From the NCBI RefSeq assembly GCF_026210795.1, contig NC_089438.1, positions 62,001 to 126,000 on the forward strand: a stretch of 64,000 bases of DNA, in the 5' to 3' direction. The notes beneath the pieces are model-generated. The model ran no database searches, had not been told where the DNA came from, and was given only the letters and a program-made list of their open reading frames with translations. Below are positions 45,423 through 59,150 of this stretch, piece after piece; position 1 is the first letter of the stretch, and every line of letters begins with the position of its first letter. A program made the translations under genes and the position numbers. Origin of the DNA: Rhizophagus irregularis. Taxonomy: Eukaryota; Glomeromycota; Glomeromycetes; Glomerales; Glomeraceae.

Positions 45423-45666
45423 AAAGTTACTTGTCTAAACCTCTTCAAAATTCTACGATTAGTTTCATCAAAATTTTACTATAGATTTATTATAGTTTTG
45501 GCAGAGTTTTGGCAGTTTTGGCATTTATAATAAGTTTTGGCAGTTTCGCTTTTCTCCAAAGTTTCGCCAGTTTTTTAATATAACTTTAATATAGTTTCGG
45601 CAGAATTTCACTTTTTGGCAAAATGCCATCTTGCCTAAACCCCTAGGTTTCAGCAAGCAACCTTAC
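45423..45666. mobile_element. AAGGTTGC-ended MITE, copy 2
   Basis: Direct copy of the element at 44763. Its right end, GCAAGCAACCTTA, complements the left end of copy 1. Confidence 0.65.
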
Positions 45667-45894
45667 TCACTGGTGGTGATTTTCACCGGTCATGATCATG
45701 TGATTACTTATATTACATAACATAATATATATTTACTATCATATTTATGAAATTTGTTTTTGCTTTACTTGCTTTGCTTTTCTTTTAATATTTTATGTGT
45801 TTTTAATACAAAAAATATTACTTTTGTTACACTATTAAACCCATAGAAGTATATTTCAATTTCATAAAGTTAGATATAATATTTATGGAAAAAA

Positions 45895-46600
45895 ACACAT
45901 TTAAATATTTATTTTTCTGTTTACTAACTTCAAAGCGTAATTTCAACACTTTAGTCAAATGAAATCAGCTTTCTTTATTAAGTGAAAGTTGTTTAGCGAG
46001 ATTGAAACTAGTTGTATATCAAATTTCATGAGTGTAAGTTTAATACTTGTGGAGAAAATCACATTTTTCATAACGGTACTAACTTTCAAAAATTTTTTTC
46101 TATTTGTGAACTTCAGAGCGTAATTTCACTACTTTAGTCAAATGAAATCAGCTTTCTTTATTAAGTAAAAGTTGTTTAGCGAGATTGAAACTAGTTGTAT
46201 ATCAAATTTCATAAGTGTAAGTTTAATACTTGTAGAGAAAATCACATTTTTCATAACAGTACTAACTTTTGAATTTTTTTTCTGTTTGTGAACTTCAGAG
46301 CGTAATTTCACCACTTTAGTCAAATGAAATCGTCTTTCTTTGTTAAGTGAAAGTTGTTCAGCGAGGTCGAAACTAGTTGTATATCAAATTTCATGAATGT
46401 AAGTGTAATATGTGTGAAGAAAATCATATTTTTCATAATGATACTAACTTTTGAATTTTTCTTTTTTGTTTGTTAATTTCAGAGCATAATTTCACAAATG
46501 AAATCATTGTTCAGCAAGATCAAAACTAGTTGTGTATCAAATTTCATAGGTGTAAATGTAATACTTTTGGAAAAAATTGCATTTTTCATAATGGTATGGT
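45895..46600. repeat. tandem array, about four 183-bp units
   Basis: The AGCGTAATTTCA marker recurs at about 45935, 46118, 46300 and 46484, a period of 182-184 bp. Units are most alike in the middle and decay to the right; a further remnant lies near 47040-47110. It is AT-rich and non-coding; open frames in it are accidental. Confidence 0.85.
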
Positions 46601-47595
46601 GGCCGTCACCTATAAACCACACTAATATTATGTGACTTCAAATTTTTATAAATTGTAAATTGAATAGTAAAAAGAAAAAACTAAACTGATAAAATGATAG
46701 AACAACATGTACTGAACATTTCTATCAGGTTATTTTATATATTTTAATAAGAATTTTAATTAATATTATGGGTTAAAGTTAGATAATTTTAATAAGTAAC
46801 CATAATAAAAACATAAAATTTCGGACTAGTTTTTATATAATTTTTATGGATTTTACAAAAATTCCATGGAAATCCACAAGAATTCCATGTAATATAGCAA
46901 AAAAAATTTTGCAGCAATTATTATATTTTAGCAAAGTACTTTAAAAATAAGTTACACAATATAAATAAATAAAATTTTAAATTTTGGACTATTATTAATA
47001 TTGTTGTTTATAAGTGACGACCACCATATTAACTTCTGAATTTTTTTTTTCTGTCTATTAAATTTAAAGTGTAATTTCCCTACTTTGGTCAAATAAATTA
47101 AGTTTTTTTATTAAGTAAAACATGTTTAATATTTAAAAAAAACTACTTATATTTAATTTTTTTCTTGGTAAAAATTTGCAAAAAAATTTTTTATAATTCT
47201 GGCTAAATCATAATTTCTGCCAACATTAATAATGGTAAAAATTACTACCGGTGAGATTTAGCAATACTCTACATTTTTTATTAAATTTCTTCTTATTCAT
47301 TATATAGTGTATAATATAATAATGAAATTTTTAAAGGTCATTATTAATATATTTTCAGTGATAAAAATTTTTTATTTATTATTTAATTAATTTAATTTTA
47401 TAATAAATGTAATATTGTAAAATTACACAAATAACAAATTGTACAAATTGTTAAATCTCTGTATTACCTTATTTACAACAAATTAAAACATCATTGTATT
47501 ATACATATATATGGATTTGATTTAATAATTTTGATGAATCCAGTTTATTTTTTAATTAATTGTGATAAATCAAGTTATTTAATAAGTTTCTGATT
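46601..47595. other. AT-rich intergenic DNA
   Basis: Only a decayed unit of the 183-bp repeat near 47040-47110 is recognisable. Confidence 0.4.
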
Positions 47596-50500
47596 CTATT
47601 CTAATTCTGATAAATTCTTACAATTACTTTCTATATATTCAGCAACCAGTTTATGTGTCTCATCCCATGATTTTAATTTAAAGTAATCTACCTGACATGC
47701 TTCATCTAAATAGTCCAACATTATCTTTCTTGACCTTTCTCTTATTTTTTTATTAATATTAACTGTATATTGATCATCATCATCAGTAATTTGAATATTT
47801 ACTGAAGGATTGTCTACATGAATAACATCTCTACATGATTTAACTATTTCACTAATACTCTCATTTTCATTATGCAATTGATTCTTATCTGCTTCGCATT
47901 CCTTTTTTTTCTTAAAATTACTGAACTTAGTTCTCACAATAGTAACATATTCAAGAATGTTAATTTCAAAAATATTGATAATAAGACCTTTGAGTAAGTT
48001 GAATATTTTTATTTCTTCTGTTGTGAATCTTCCATCAATCACAAATAAAATTTGGCTTATCCCTTCTAGCATAGAAAAGATTTCTTCTACTGATTTAAGT
48101 AAAGTATTTCCTGTAGTTAGCTTAGGTCCAATAGCATCAACTATACAAAAATATTTTCCATTCCATTTAAAATGTTTTTTCTTGAAATTTATAGTCTTAC
48201 TAGCTGTGTATGCACTTTTACTGAAATAATCAGAGCCAGTTATTATATTGGCTAATGTAGATTTACCAACATCAGTGCAGCCAACTATCACTATATTCTT
48301 AATTTTTTCTTTTTCTTGGATAATATCCATATTAGGAGGTTTAACCATAATAGATTTGGAGCAAATACTTAGGTCAAGAATAGTTAATTTACTGCTGGTA
48401 CAATCAAGAAAGTCTAATTGTGAACAAATGCTTACATCTAAATTAATTAGTTTTTCATTGTTAGAACAAATGAGTTTTTTAATATTTGGACAAAAATTAA
48501 GATTTAATTCCTCAATTGAAGTATTTGAACAGTTGAGCTCAATAAGATCACTAACTTCCAACTCAGTTAATTTACTATTAGAACAGTCAAGCTTGGTCAG
48601 TTTTTGACATTCAGTTACAGATAGATTTGTGAGTTTAGGAAGTTTTGACAAGTCAATCTTATTAAGATGATAACAATTACTTATTTCCAAACTGGTTAAC
48701 TCATTTGATGAGCAATTTAATGTGATTAGTTCCGAACATTTAGTTATGGATAAACTTGTAAGTTTGAAAAGCTCTGATAAGTCAATCTTAATAAGCTGAG
48801 AACAACCACTAATTTCCAAACTGGTTAACTCACATTTCTCTAAACTAATACTTTTTAACTTCATAAAGTCTTTTATTTTCAAAGGACCTTTAAGTTTTAA
48901 CTTTTCACCTTCAATAATATCCATAACTTCTTTATTTGAATATTCTTCATTAATCCAATCTTGATCTCTTAATTTTGATTTACTGAGAGAATGGCTAAAT
49001 AAATTCTTGGAAGTGTCTGAAGATAAACCTGATTAATATCAGTAGCAGATTATTAATAAATTCATTCTGATGCTAATCAACATAATTAATATATCACACT
49101 TACTTATTAAATTTGAATTTTGATAATCTGAAGAAATAGTTAAGTTGTCATTGTTATCAATATTTGGTAAATTAAATTGTGAAGATTGTGAATCCTCAAT
49201 ATTTAATCGACTTGAAATTTCATGTACTACTTCAACATCAGATCTTGATTTTGATTCGCCATCCCAGCATTCTTCTGTAAATTAAATTAATATAATTTAT
49301 AACTACTTTTTTTTTCAAAAAAATTCGATCGAGCAACAGATACTTGATATTGCATACTTGAATTGCTTCCAGATTCTATATTATTTAATGTGGCAAAATC
49401 CACTGAACCTACTGATAAACTCTTATTTATATCTTCTATTCCTTCACTCGATTTTGAGCTTGATTTATATTTTTCTAATAAGATATTTTCTTCTTTATAA
49501 ATGTCATCAAATTTTGTATCATTTTGTTCAGGAGAGATTAAGGCTTTAAGAATTAAAACGACATCTTGCATATTTGGACGTTCATCTGGTTCATATTTCC
49601 AACATTCTAATAAATAAATCAATAAAATTTAATTTTATCATTAATTAAAAATAATTAAATAATAGAATTAATTATTACTTGTATATAATTTACTATATTC
49701 AGCAGGGGTCCCCTCAATAACTTCTTCTCTTCTTCCATTTATTATTGATATGGCTAAACTTACGTCATAATTATTATCATATGATGGATATGGATGATAT
49801 CCACTTGAAATTTGCCACATTAGAACACCAACACTATATACATCAGACTTCTTATTTAATTTATAATTTTGCTGATCGCTTAACCTTTTTGGATCGATAT
49901 AAGGTATCACTCCAAATACTTTTAGATTACTTGATGCTGCAATTTTCCTTGATAAACCAAAGTCTGCCAGTTTTAACTTTTTCTCATGTACAAATACATT
50001 GTCAGCATGCTGTTTTAATTAAATGCAAAAACTTTATTACTAATCAGCTAAAATTAATATTAAAAATCATAAAATTTGACTCATTACCAAATCACAATGA
50101 ATAATATCACATTCATGTATACACGCTACCGCACTTGCTAGTTGCAATGCAAACTGGTATTTATCATCCCATCCAAGTTCATTAAAGTGATGCTGTAAAT
50201 AAGTCTTTAGTGTACCACTATCAGCATATTCCAAAACCAATGCGTATTCTTGAATTATATTTAAATGTAGTATTAAAAAAAACATTAAATATATTTTCTT
50301 TAAAAACAAGACAGAAATAATGTAATTATATGTAGATTTACCAGCTTTTTTTGTTATTGTGATCCCATAGAATCGTAAAATATTTTCATGAAAATCAACT
50401 TTCTTTTGCAATTTTATCTGCAAAGAATTTATTAGATAAAAATCATTGAAACATTTTTAAACTATTATATATAATTTTGTACCTCATTAATGATTTCCTT

Positions 50501-51881
50501 TAGTGTTGTTTTATCATCATTGAAACTTTTCAATGCAAAATATTTATCAGTATTTTTCCAATTAGCACGAGTGACATTTCCAAATGAACCTTTCCCTATT
50601 GTTTGTGGATTTTTAAATTCCGAATATTCGTAATATGTGATAAATTCTTCGGCAATTGATTTTTCTAACCAGTCCGTATACCAATTTTTTTCCGGTCCGA
50701 GCTTTTCTATATTTAATTTATATTTATTAGTTTTTCGTTAAATTCATTGTTTACATTAAATTATTTTGTACCTGTATTTAATTGACATAAAATTTCATGT
50801 ACTTCTTCGATATCGGGTCTTGATTTTGGTTCGCCATCCCAACATTCATGATAAAGTCTTTGATACTTTAGAGGTGTACCCTTGATTGATTCTTCTCTAT
50901 GACCATCTTTAATGAGATGATAAAGTTTATTTCGTGTGTCTTGCGAACAGTTAGAAAAAGGAGGACGTCCACTTGAAATTTCCCATAATAAAACACCTAA
51001 ACTATAGATATCGGACTTTATATTTATTTTATAGTCGACATGCCTAAAACGTTGTGGATCAATATATTCTACCATCCAGTTTTTACTGGTCGTGACTTCT
51101 GTCAACTTTTTAAATGATCCAAAGTCTGCAATTAATAATTTTCCATTATTCACTAATATGTTGTGTGAGTGCTACAAAATAATTGACAGTAATTATTAAA
51201 TTAACCATCGAAATATAATCACGAACAAAAAATTATAAACTCCTTTACCAACCAAGTCTCTATGGATAATATCTTTGGAATGTAAAAATTTCAATCCATT
51301 AGTAATATCCAATGCCATTTGAATTTTATCATTCCATTTCAAGGAAGTAAATTTTTTTTTCAAATAATCTCTTAAATTTCCTTCATTGGCATATTCCAAC
51401 ACCAATATATAATACTCAGAATCTATTAAATTGAAATATAAATAGGTTAGGCTGGACTGTATAAATAAATTATTTAAAAAAAATCTTAACATAAACCTTT
51501 TGTTATTCCCAGAATACGATTGATGTTTTGACGATAATCGATCTCGCGAAGGAGTTCTAACTAAAAAATAAAATGATAGAACAAAATTAATCCTTATTTT
51601 AATGAATATAAAGCTAATATACTGTACAACATAAAAAAAGCGATTCCTACCTCCTTGACAAGCTCATAATTAGCCTTAATAAGTTCATATTCTCCAATAT
51701 TTGAATTTTTACTAAAAATAATTTTTAATGCGACCAATCCCGTATTAGCCAAATTTGCTTTACTCACTTTACCGAAACCTCCTCTATCAATTTCAACGAT
51801 TTGACTAAATTCATCATATTCAAAATATTGGATATATTTATTTTTTATCTTTTCCTCAACCCATTCTTTTACCGAAGTCAT
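47596..51881 (-). CDS. tandem kinase - LRR - AIG1 GTPase fusion protein
   Basis: Eleven minus-strand exons, derived by hand: 51881-51651, 51560-51497, 51422-51253, 51171-50772, 50706-50483, 50417-50342, 50248-50088, 50009-49679, 49606-49358, 49274-49104, 49016-47596. Phases agree at every junction, giving 1,165 aa. Kinase 1 has G-G-F-G-K-V, V-A-L-K, H-R-D-L and D-F-G. Kinase 2 has G-K-G-S-F-G, F-A-L-K, H-C-D-L (Arg replaced, a non-RD kinase) and D-F-G. A Ser-rich linker leads to about eight leucine-rich repeats of the L-T-S-L-E-I-S-x-C-x-x-L type. An AIG1-like GTPase follows, with [13 protein letters not shown] and R-T-K-F. No signal peptide or membrane segment is seen, so it is probably cytosolic. 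A receptor or signalling role like that of NLR/ROCO proteins is inference. Splicing as separate kinase and GTPase genes is the alternative. Confidence 0.75.
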
Positions 51882-52489
51882 TTTATCTAGTAGTGGAGTT
51901 TATTTCAGTTATTTTTTTTTTTTGAGCAAAAAAAGCCCGATTAACAAATGATGTGGTAGACAAAGTCACAAGTCACAACATAACTACTGTATGTACGTTG
52001 CCAATCCATTGTCACTCTGCATAGATCAACCGTACACTTTTTGTTCCTAATTTTATATATTGCTTATAAAATTAATTGTATACAGTGACTACTGCGGACG
52101 AAGGGAAATAGAGAGAGCTTTTTGTATAGTTTTATTATAGTTTTTAGTTTTAAGTTAAATTGCAGATCGCAATATTGCTTCATGTTTCTATTGTTTCTTT
52201 TCGATATATTTTATTTTTTAGCATTTATTATTAAGTTTTATTTATGTTCAATTGTTAATAAACGTATTTATTATATAGTATACACTTTAAATTTAAAGCT
52301 ACATTCTTATTATACACTTTATTTACGATCTACCAATAAAATTATTCTGTTATCAGTACACCAAAGAAAGAGCTAAACAGATAATTGAAATTATAACTAA
52401 AGGGTATAGATATTACTATATGTAAGTTTTAAGTTTATTAATAATTTATTCTACACTTGAATGATATTTATATTTTAACGATAAATTGC
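51882..52489. other. upstream region of the kinase gene, no gene seen
   Basis: AT-rich; presumably holds the promoter of the minus-strand kinase gene, but no element is distinct. Confidence 0.4.
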
Positions 52490-52696
52490 TCTTAATCTAA
52501 TTTACTTGTAAAGAGATCACAAAAGAATGAAATCCATAAGGATCGTGAATATATGGATGGATTCAATTGGGAAGTTCCTGTAAAAGTTTCAATTAATATG
52601 GATAACGTGCAACTCGAACATGGCATATTGCATAAGCGTCTTGAATGGTTTGATGTTACCGAATTTGTTAAAGAATATATCAAAACAAGTACTTGA
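52490..52696 (+). pseudogene. orphan exon-like fragment
   Basis: A plus-strand frame without ATG near its start ends at TGA 52694-52696. It reads like real protein (H-K-D-R-E-Y-M-D-G-F-N-W-E-V and later L-E-W-F-D-V-T-E-F-V-K), and an AG acceptor-like site lies near 52512. It may be the last exon of a lost or unrecognised gene. I do not recognise the family. Confidence 0.35.
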
Positions 52697-53529
52697 TAAC
52701 TGTTAAAGTGAATTTTGCAGTTTACGATCACATCACATGATCAATAATTAATCAATATCGAGAAAATTTTATTATATTATGTATATTTTAGCTTTAATCC
52801 ATTAAGAAAGATGCATATTTTAAGTTCACAATGAAATCTAATAAGCCAAGATCCACTTTTGTTATGTTATAATTTTTACATTAGAAAAATTAAAAAATGG
52901 TTTAATGAATAATCAGGTTAATAGGTTAATAATACAGATAATAGTTTGCAAAAGTGGAACTTACAATATATAGCTAATTTTAAGGTAGTAGGAAAAAGTA
53001 CTACAACGTTACTGTATGGAGTAACGATTTTGGTATGGAGGGAGGTAATTTCGTATATAGACCCTATTAAGTTCTAATGTGACGCGTGTGACAAATTCTA
53101 TAAAAATCAAAAAATAAACGCTACAATTAAATAGCTTCAAAATATAAATGAATACAGCAGCATGTCAAATCCTTAACATGATGAGATTGTGGGATTAGGG
53201 TTGGAGTCAGCAAATTGGTATTATTTACATACTTTTAAATGATAGTGGCATTTGTATATAGTATCGTTGGCTCATTTTTGCCAACCAAAAAAAACTTGCG
53301 ATTATGAAATTATTATAAAAAAGAGAATACATTATACATTTGAAATAATATTTGAATAAAATCAATAAAAATTTTCCTCATTAACTGGAATGTTAACTGT
53401 GTTGGAAGCGTCTGAATAAATTTTGAAAATAAAGATTTATAAATAAAGTCCTTTTTTCCGGCTGAATTAAAATTTTTTTCATAAATGTCATTATTCACGA
53501 TATAATCAATCAGGCTAGCCAATTTTTAC

Positions 53530-53655
53530 TTTAATCACTTTTTAGGAGACTATATAACTTTATTTTTAGTTAGTTTATTTTTTATTATTTCCTTTATTGT
53601 AATTTGTTTTAATTGTAAATATTTCTAATAAATTTAATAAAGATAAAGGCACTAT
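53530..53655 (+). mobile_element. 3' end fragment of the LINE family
   Basis: GGAGACTATATA..TTTAATAAAGATAAAGGC matches the last 130 bases of the LINE at 25436-32986. A strongly 5'-truncated copy, typical of aborted LINE insertion. Confidence 0.75.
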
Positions 53656-54945
53656 GCCAATCAGTGCCAGTCAGGTGTCGATTTACACGACTTACATATA
53701 GTTACAATGATCATCTGACATGCGTCTTTTTTTTTAAAAAATTTTTATTTTTACAACTGACACTTTTTAGCATTTACTTTGTTTTTGTAAATTTAAGTTT
53801 CAAAAGCTTGAAATTAACGTTCAGGACTCTTGAAAAAGGTATTTTTGAAGGTGTTAGTGTTAAATTTTTGTATTTTATTATTTAAGAACATTACTGATAT
53901 TTTCTTTTCTTTGTTTGTAAATTTCAATTTTGGAGACTTTGATTAACGTTCAGAACTTTTTAGAAAAGAGATTTGAGTGGTATATTTTATTTTTTATTGC
54001 AAACAACTTACTAATTACTGTGTATTTGTATTGCACTTAAAAAATAAAGTTTTAGTAAGAACAATTTTTTATCTCAAAAGTTTTATCTAGTTTTTACGCT
54101 GTTTTTACATGGACGACCACCTTCCACAATAGCCTCCTATCTTTTTGCAACTACATTTCATGCTATTACGTTCACTTGCAATTACAAGTAGCGCCTCAGC
54201 ACCCTGTAAACTCTGACAGAAATTTTCAAATTGCTAAGTTCAAGAAAAGACATTTGTACCAAGCGCTAAATGGCTAAAATTTCTCCAGCAGGTGAATAAT
54301 ATGAATTAATGATCCCAAATTTTGATCCTAAGAGATATTTATCATTTCCTGTTATCTTTATTAATTTTACATGGAAGTATAGCATGATTTATACCAGAAC
54401 CATCAATTTTTGGATCATTAAATCTCCTACTTCATGTTTCTTCGGCCTTTATTTTTCTTGATCATTTGATTTACCATTTGGTTGGCATAAATTTGAAGCG
54501 TGCAGCCTCTCTTAAATTCCATGTCCTGTTGACATAGCTTCAACCTTTGATGATGAGGTTGTATTTGTAATATCATCAAGGATTGGATTGTAAGTTTTCA
54601 GGTTGATTAATTTTCGTCCATGTGTATTGAATTCATTGTTCAAAGGTTTCAATATTATTAATGCTCATATTATCATCATTTGGTCGTTCTTCAAGTATAT
54701 TCTCTGCAATTGAATTTATATTTAAGTGCAACAACGTAGATCTCGATGTAGATGATGATAAAGTTATAGTAGATTTTGCTGAAGTAGCTCATGGTAGCGG
54801 GGTAGGTGCTAATGTTGGAGATGAAGTTGCGCCTATTGGTAAAAAGTAACTGCTGATGGCATATGAATAATAGGAAATGATAAGATAGAATCTAAAATTA
54901 TAAAGAAAAATGGGATGAGTTAAAAAAAAGTGGTTATAAATAGAA

Positions 54946-57150
54946 GTGGAATACAAAGACGATATAAATAAAAAAGAATTAATTGAAGATAAAGTTCGTA
55001 TTATTGCGATAGCACATATGGATGATGCGACATTGATAAGTAACTCACGTGAAGCAGTGAAGGCGCAGCAGAAACGTTTAGAAATTTGTCATAGTTTTTA
55101 TAAAATGAATGATATAAAAGCCAATCCAGATAAATACGAGATAATTAAATTAATAATAATAAGAAAGAAACAGATATATTAATAGATGAGAAAATAATTA
55201 AAAAAGTCAACGCATAAGACGGAAATAGGTTTTTAGGGGTATTTTTTACACATAAGAACAATAGGAGAATACATGTTGAGAAAATTGAAAAAATGATAAA
55301 AGGTTTTGTAAAGATTACAAATCGGAAAATTTTAACAGACAAACAAGTCAGATTGTGAAATGTGACGCTAATCCCTGCAATAGAATATCAACTTTTGGGT
55401 GTAGTACTTTCGAAAAAGGAAGCTGAAAAATTGATGTCGCCGCTTAATGTGCTAATTAAACACAAAAGCAATATGCCAAAGTTGTTGCCCAATTGTATTA
55501 TATATGATAAAGATTTATACGGGATAAAGAGTATATACGATCTTCAGTTAAAAAGCATTAGCAAGAATATATTGTACTTAGCGAACGGTAATGAGGAATT
55601 AAATAAAATCTTCAAAATTCAGATGAGAAAATTGGACGGAGGTATTGGACAGCTTTGTGTTTTGCAGAAACAGCGGCAAGTGAGAAGTTTCCAACAGGTA
55701 CACATGTAGGTGATAGTTTGATAATTTTGAACGAAAATAATTTTAAAGATTTGTAATCATGAAGATAGAAACGGTCAGTTTCCGAATCATAAAATTAAAG
55801 GGGATAACATTCGAATAGAAGAATTATTCAAATATGAATAAGTTGCATAGAGATAGAATGAAGAACAGAGGGATTTTATTTTTGGAACAATTGATTGAAC
55901 CGTATACAAATAGGATGATGAAATGGTCACATTTTTGGCAAAAAATAATTTATCTGCAGAGCTAGAACCATTATGGTACAAAAAATTGAGTGAAAAAGTG
56001 ATGGATACGAAAAGGACAATAAGTCTATCAAAAATAATTACGTGATTTTGAAAAAATATAACGAAGGAGAAATTACGCTAAGAAAAGTGTTACCACCAAG
56101 TACGAGGAAAGAAAGCAATAAAGAGATGGTGATGTGGAAAAAAGGGGAGGATAATATATTTAGTATTAAAACAAAAAGATCGAAAAGTAAAAATTATGAT
56201 GAAGTGGTAATTGTACATAAAGATTTGGAGATGTGAATGAAAAACTAATTCACCGTTTTTGGTGGATTGTAAAGGATGTGTATATGATAATAGTAGAAAA
56301 CGTAGTACAGGGAAGTGTTTAGTATATATTGAAAAAGAGATAGCGACAATGATAAAGGGGAGAAAAATTAAGAATAGTGGAGACGAGAATATAATGAAGC
56401 CATTCATGACGTCAGAAAATAAAATGAGTTAGCGATAAAGGCGAACATAAAAGAAATGCGAGAAGTGGATGCTAATGTTATGTGGATTGATAACAATAAG
56501 TTAGACAATATAGAGAATAGTATGATGTGGTTAAATTATATATTAGAAGACAATGATGCGGTGAACAAATTGAGTGACTTTATACAAAAAAGACAGGTAA
56601 AGAAGTAATCGTAAACATGGGAGCAGTGATTCAAAAAGGAAATGAATTGAGTTTATACGGGTTCTTTGGATTTGAGTTAATTCTGAAAAACAGTGATGTT
56701 GATAAATTTAGTTTTGAAGGAAAATTAAGATCTGTTAAAAGTGAACGGAAAGTATATGTGATTGCACCAATTATCGTAATAATTATATTACCATGCAATA
56801 TAAAAATAGAATTAAGAACAGATGTGGATATTATTGCATGGTTATTTAGTTACAGTAAAATAGGAAGTGTGCAGAGAGAATTAGATGATAAACAGTATAT
56901 TTATTTAAGTTTTATTAACACGCTATTAGAATTAAAAAATGTAAAAATGTTAGTTAAAGATGATAAAGCTGGGATGCAAAGGATAATACAAGATGTGAAA
57001 ATACCTGCGATAAAGAAAGAACTTGTTAGTTGTAAAGAGACGATCGAAGAAGTGGTAATCATAACAAGTAATCTGTTGGTCAATGAGTATGCGTTAAGAT
57101 GGAATTACATACCGATCGAAGGTTCATTAGATCATGGTTTAAAGAATTGA
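54946..57150 (+). pseudogene. decayed reverse transcriptase / RNase H retroelement
   Basis: Fragments in several frames. Near 55010 is H-M-D-D-A-T-L-I, the reverse-transcriptase catalytic Y/F-x-D-D box with Met, followed by thumb-like sequence and F-L-G-V-F-F. A continuing block follows at 55362-55709 and an RNase H-like region at 56617-57150 starting M-G-A-V-I-Q-K. Frames are broken by many stops and shifts. It is different from the LINE in the Polinton-class element. No 5' part or clear ends were found. Confidence 0.7.
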
Positions 57151-57715
57151 GTTTTAATAGTACGAAAATAAATATAATGTTATTTGGATTATGTCAAATA
57201 AGGTTGGTTGCCGTAAGTAACGATTATTATATATCGAATTACAACCTTTGGCGGTTGTAATATTATTAACGTAAGTTGTAAATTGGCTGTAAATACTACA
57301 CTATTGTGGTTTATAGTTAGGCCAAGTCAAAATTGAATCAATGCAGTATGACATTAGATTAGCTATAGAATCATTTTCTTTTCTAATTATACGCTTAGAA
57401 ATATGTTGCAGGTTGCGCGGTCAACAAAACTATATGGACCCATATAAAAATTTACTATTAAAGACTTTCTGATTAAACTATTGATTAATTACATTTTATA
57501 ATAAATTCCTATGTTTTTCATACTTCTGTAACATTAAATTCTTCCAATTATTTACATTCAAAATTCTACAAGTATTCTACCTGAAATTATCGACTCTTTT
57601 ATGTGGAGTATATATAATATTAGTATAGTATGATTTTTTAAGTTAGTATGTTTGTGGAATTTTTACTTTGTATGTATGATTTTTATGGTACTGTACATAC
57701 AGTATATACTTTATC

Positions 57716-57849
57716 GGGTCTGGTACAAAATCCTGAATGTCAAAATCCCGAAAATCCCGAACCAGGCAGCATTATGCTTAATGCTGGCCAATTTTTTGGG
57801 ATTTCGTACCATTCAGGATTTTGACATTCGGGATTTTGTACGGATCCCA
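57716..57849. mobile_element. short MITE, GTACAAAATCC ends
   Basis: An imperfect inverted repeat: GTACAAAATCCTGAATGTC at the left and complement of GTACAAAATCCCGAATGTC at the right. The central GCATTATGCTTAAT string also occurs at about 42490. The flanking repeat is not clear. Confidence 0.65.
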
Positions 57850-58409
57850 CTTTATCATATATAATATTATGTATGTATGATAGTATGATTTAAATTTTTT
57901 ATTAGATAATTCGAAGTTCAATCAACGGTTACACAGAAAACAATTACACAATATATTAAATACGAAAAATATAATTATTCTTTCCCTAATTTTTTTATCA
58001 ATTCGAAATTTTTTTTTTAAATAAAAAAAATTCTTCATAAATATTTTATAAATAAATTTCACATTAATTAAAATAATTATATCAATTAAAATATTAAATA
58101 ATTAATAAAATGGAAATAGTTCTCTCAGATGTAAAGGAAATTATTGAAGCTTTAGAATTGGCTAATTTAATAAAGAAAAAAGATTAGAATTATAATGTAG
58201 GCAAGAAATCCTATATAGTTTATTTATAGGTAATTTAGTATTTTGCAGATATTTTTCACTTAAGTTCTATGAGAAAATTAAAAAAATTTAAAAATTTAAA
58301 ATTTAATAAAGAACATGAAAAAGCTTAAATATGATTGTATTTACAATAAATTTATTTAAAGATAAATGCACATAAATAATGACATGCTAGTATAAGTGTA
58401 TAACAAATA

Positions 58410-59004
58410 CCCTACGAAAAAATGCGTCCGGAAAATATTCTGAAATTATCCAGAATATAATTATACAAATTCTGGACAAAATGAGTGTCCTGAAAACATC
58501 TGGAACATTTTCCGGTCATTGATTTTTGTCCGAAATTTGTCCAGATTTGGAATTTTTCCGATTTTCTCTAAAATGATCGGCAAGTCATAATATCAATGAT
58601 ATATTCCTTTATAACATCACAGATAGTATTTTTGCTTGCTCTTTAAGTTTACTTAGTACACATACAGAGGTTTTAAATACTAGTTTTTTACCTTTTACAT
58701 TTTTTGATTTTTTATTGTCCAGAATTTGTCTGGAATTTTTTCTTGTCCAACTATCAGAATTTGTCTGGTTTTTTTTTATCCAGCAGAAAATGTGTCCAGG
58801 ATTTTTTGTGTCCAGAATTTGACCAGTTTTGTTTATCCGAAATTTGTCCTGAATTTTTCATGTCTGGACAAATTCCGGACTTGAAAAAATTCCGGACACC
58901 ATGTTTTTTCATAATTTCGGACATTTTCCAGACATTTTATGGGTATACTGGACAATTTCTGAACAATTTTGGCAACAAATTCTGGACATTTTTTTTTCGT
59001 AGGG
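58410..59004. mobile_element. MITE with CCCTACGAAAAAA ends
   Basis: Left end CCCTACGAAAAAA, right end its complement, flanked by ATA on both sides. The interior is made of many copies of CCAGAATTTG / CAAATTCTGG-type strings in both orientations. It is non-coding; the open frame at 58704-59084 is made of these repeats. Confidence 0.75.
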
Positions 59005-59150
59005 ATAAAAATATTTATTTAGATTTTTATTTTCATATTTTAAAGAATGAGCGAGCACTATTGCATAAGACTACAAGGGATTGAAAAAGTGTATGGCGAG
59101 GCTGGTAAAAAAGTATGTATGTATGATTTTTCTATATTCAGCAATCAAAG

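Noticed and set aside
46138-46323. 61-residue frame
   Set aside because: It lies in the 183-bp tandem repeat and is not preserved in the other units.
52492-52731. 79-residue minus-strand frame
   Set aside because: The plus-strand frame at the same place looks far more like protein.
58704-59084. 126-residue frame rich in F, S and C
   Set aside because: Composed of the repeated CCAGAATTTG-type strings of a MITE.
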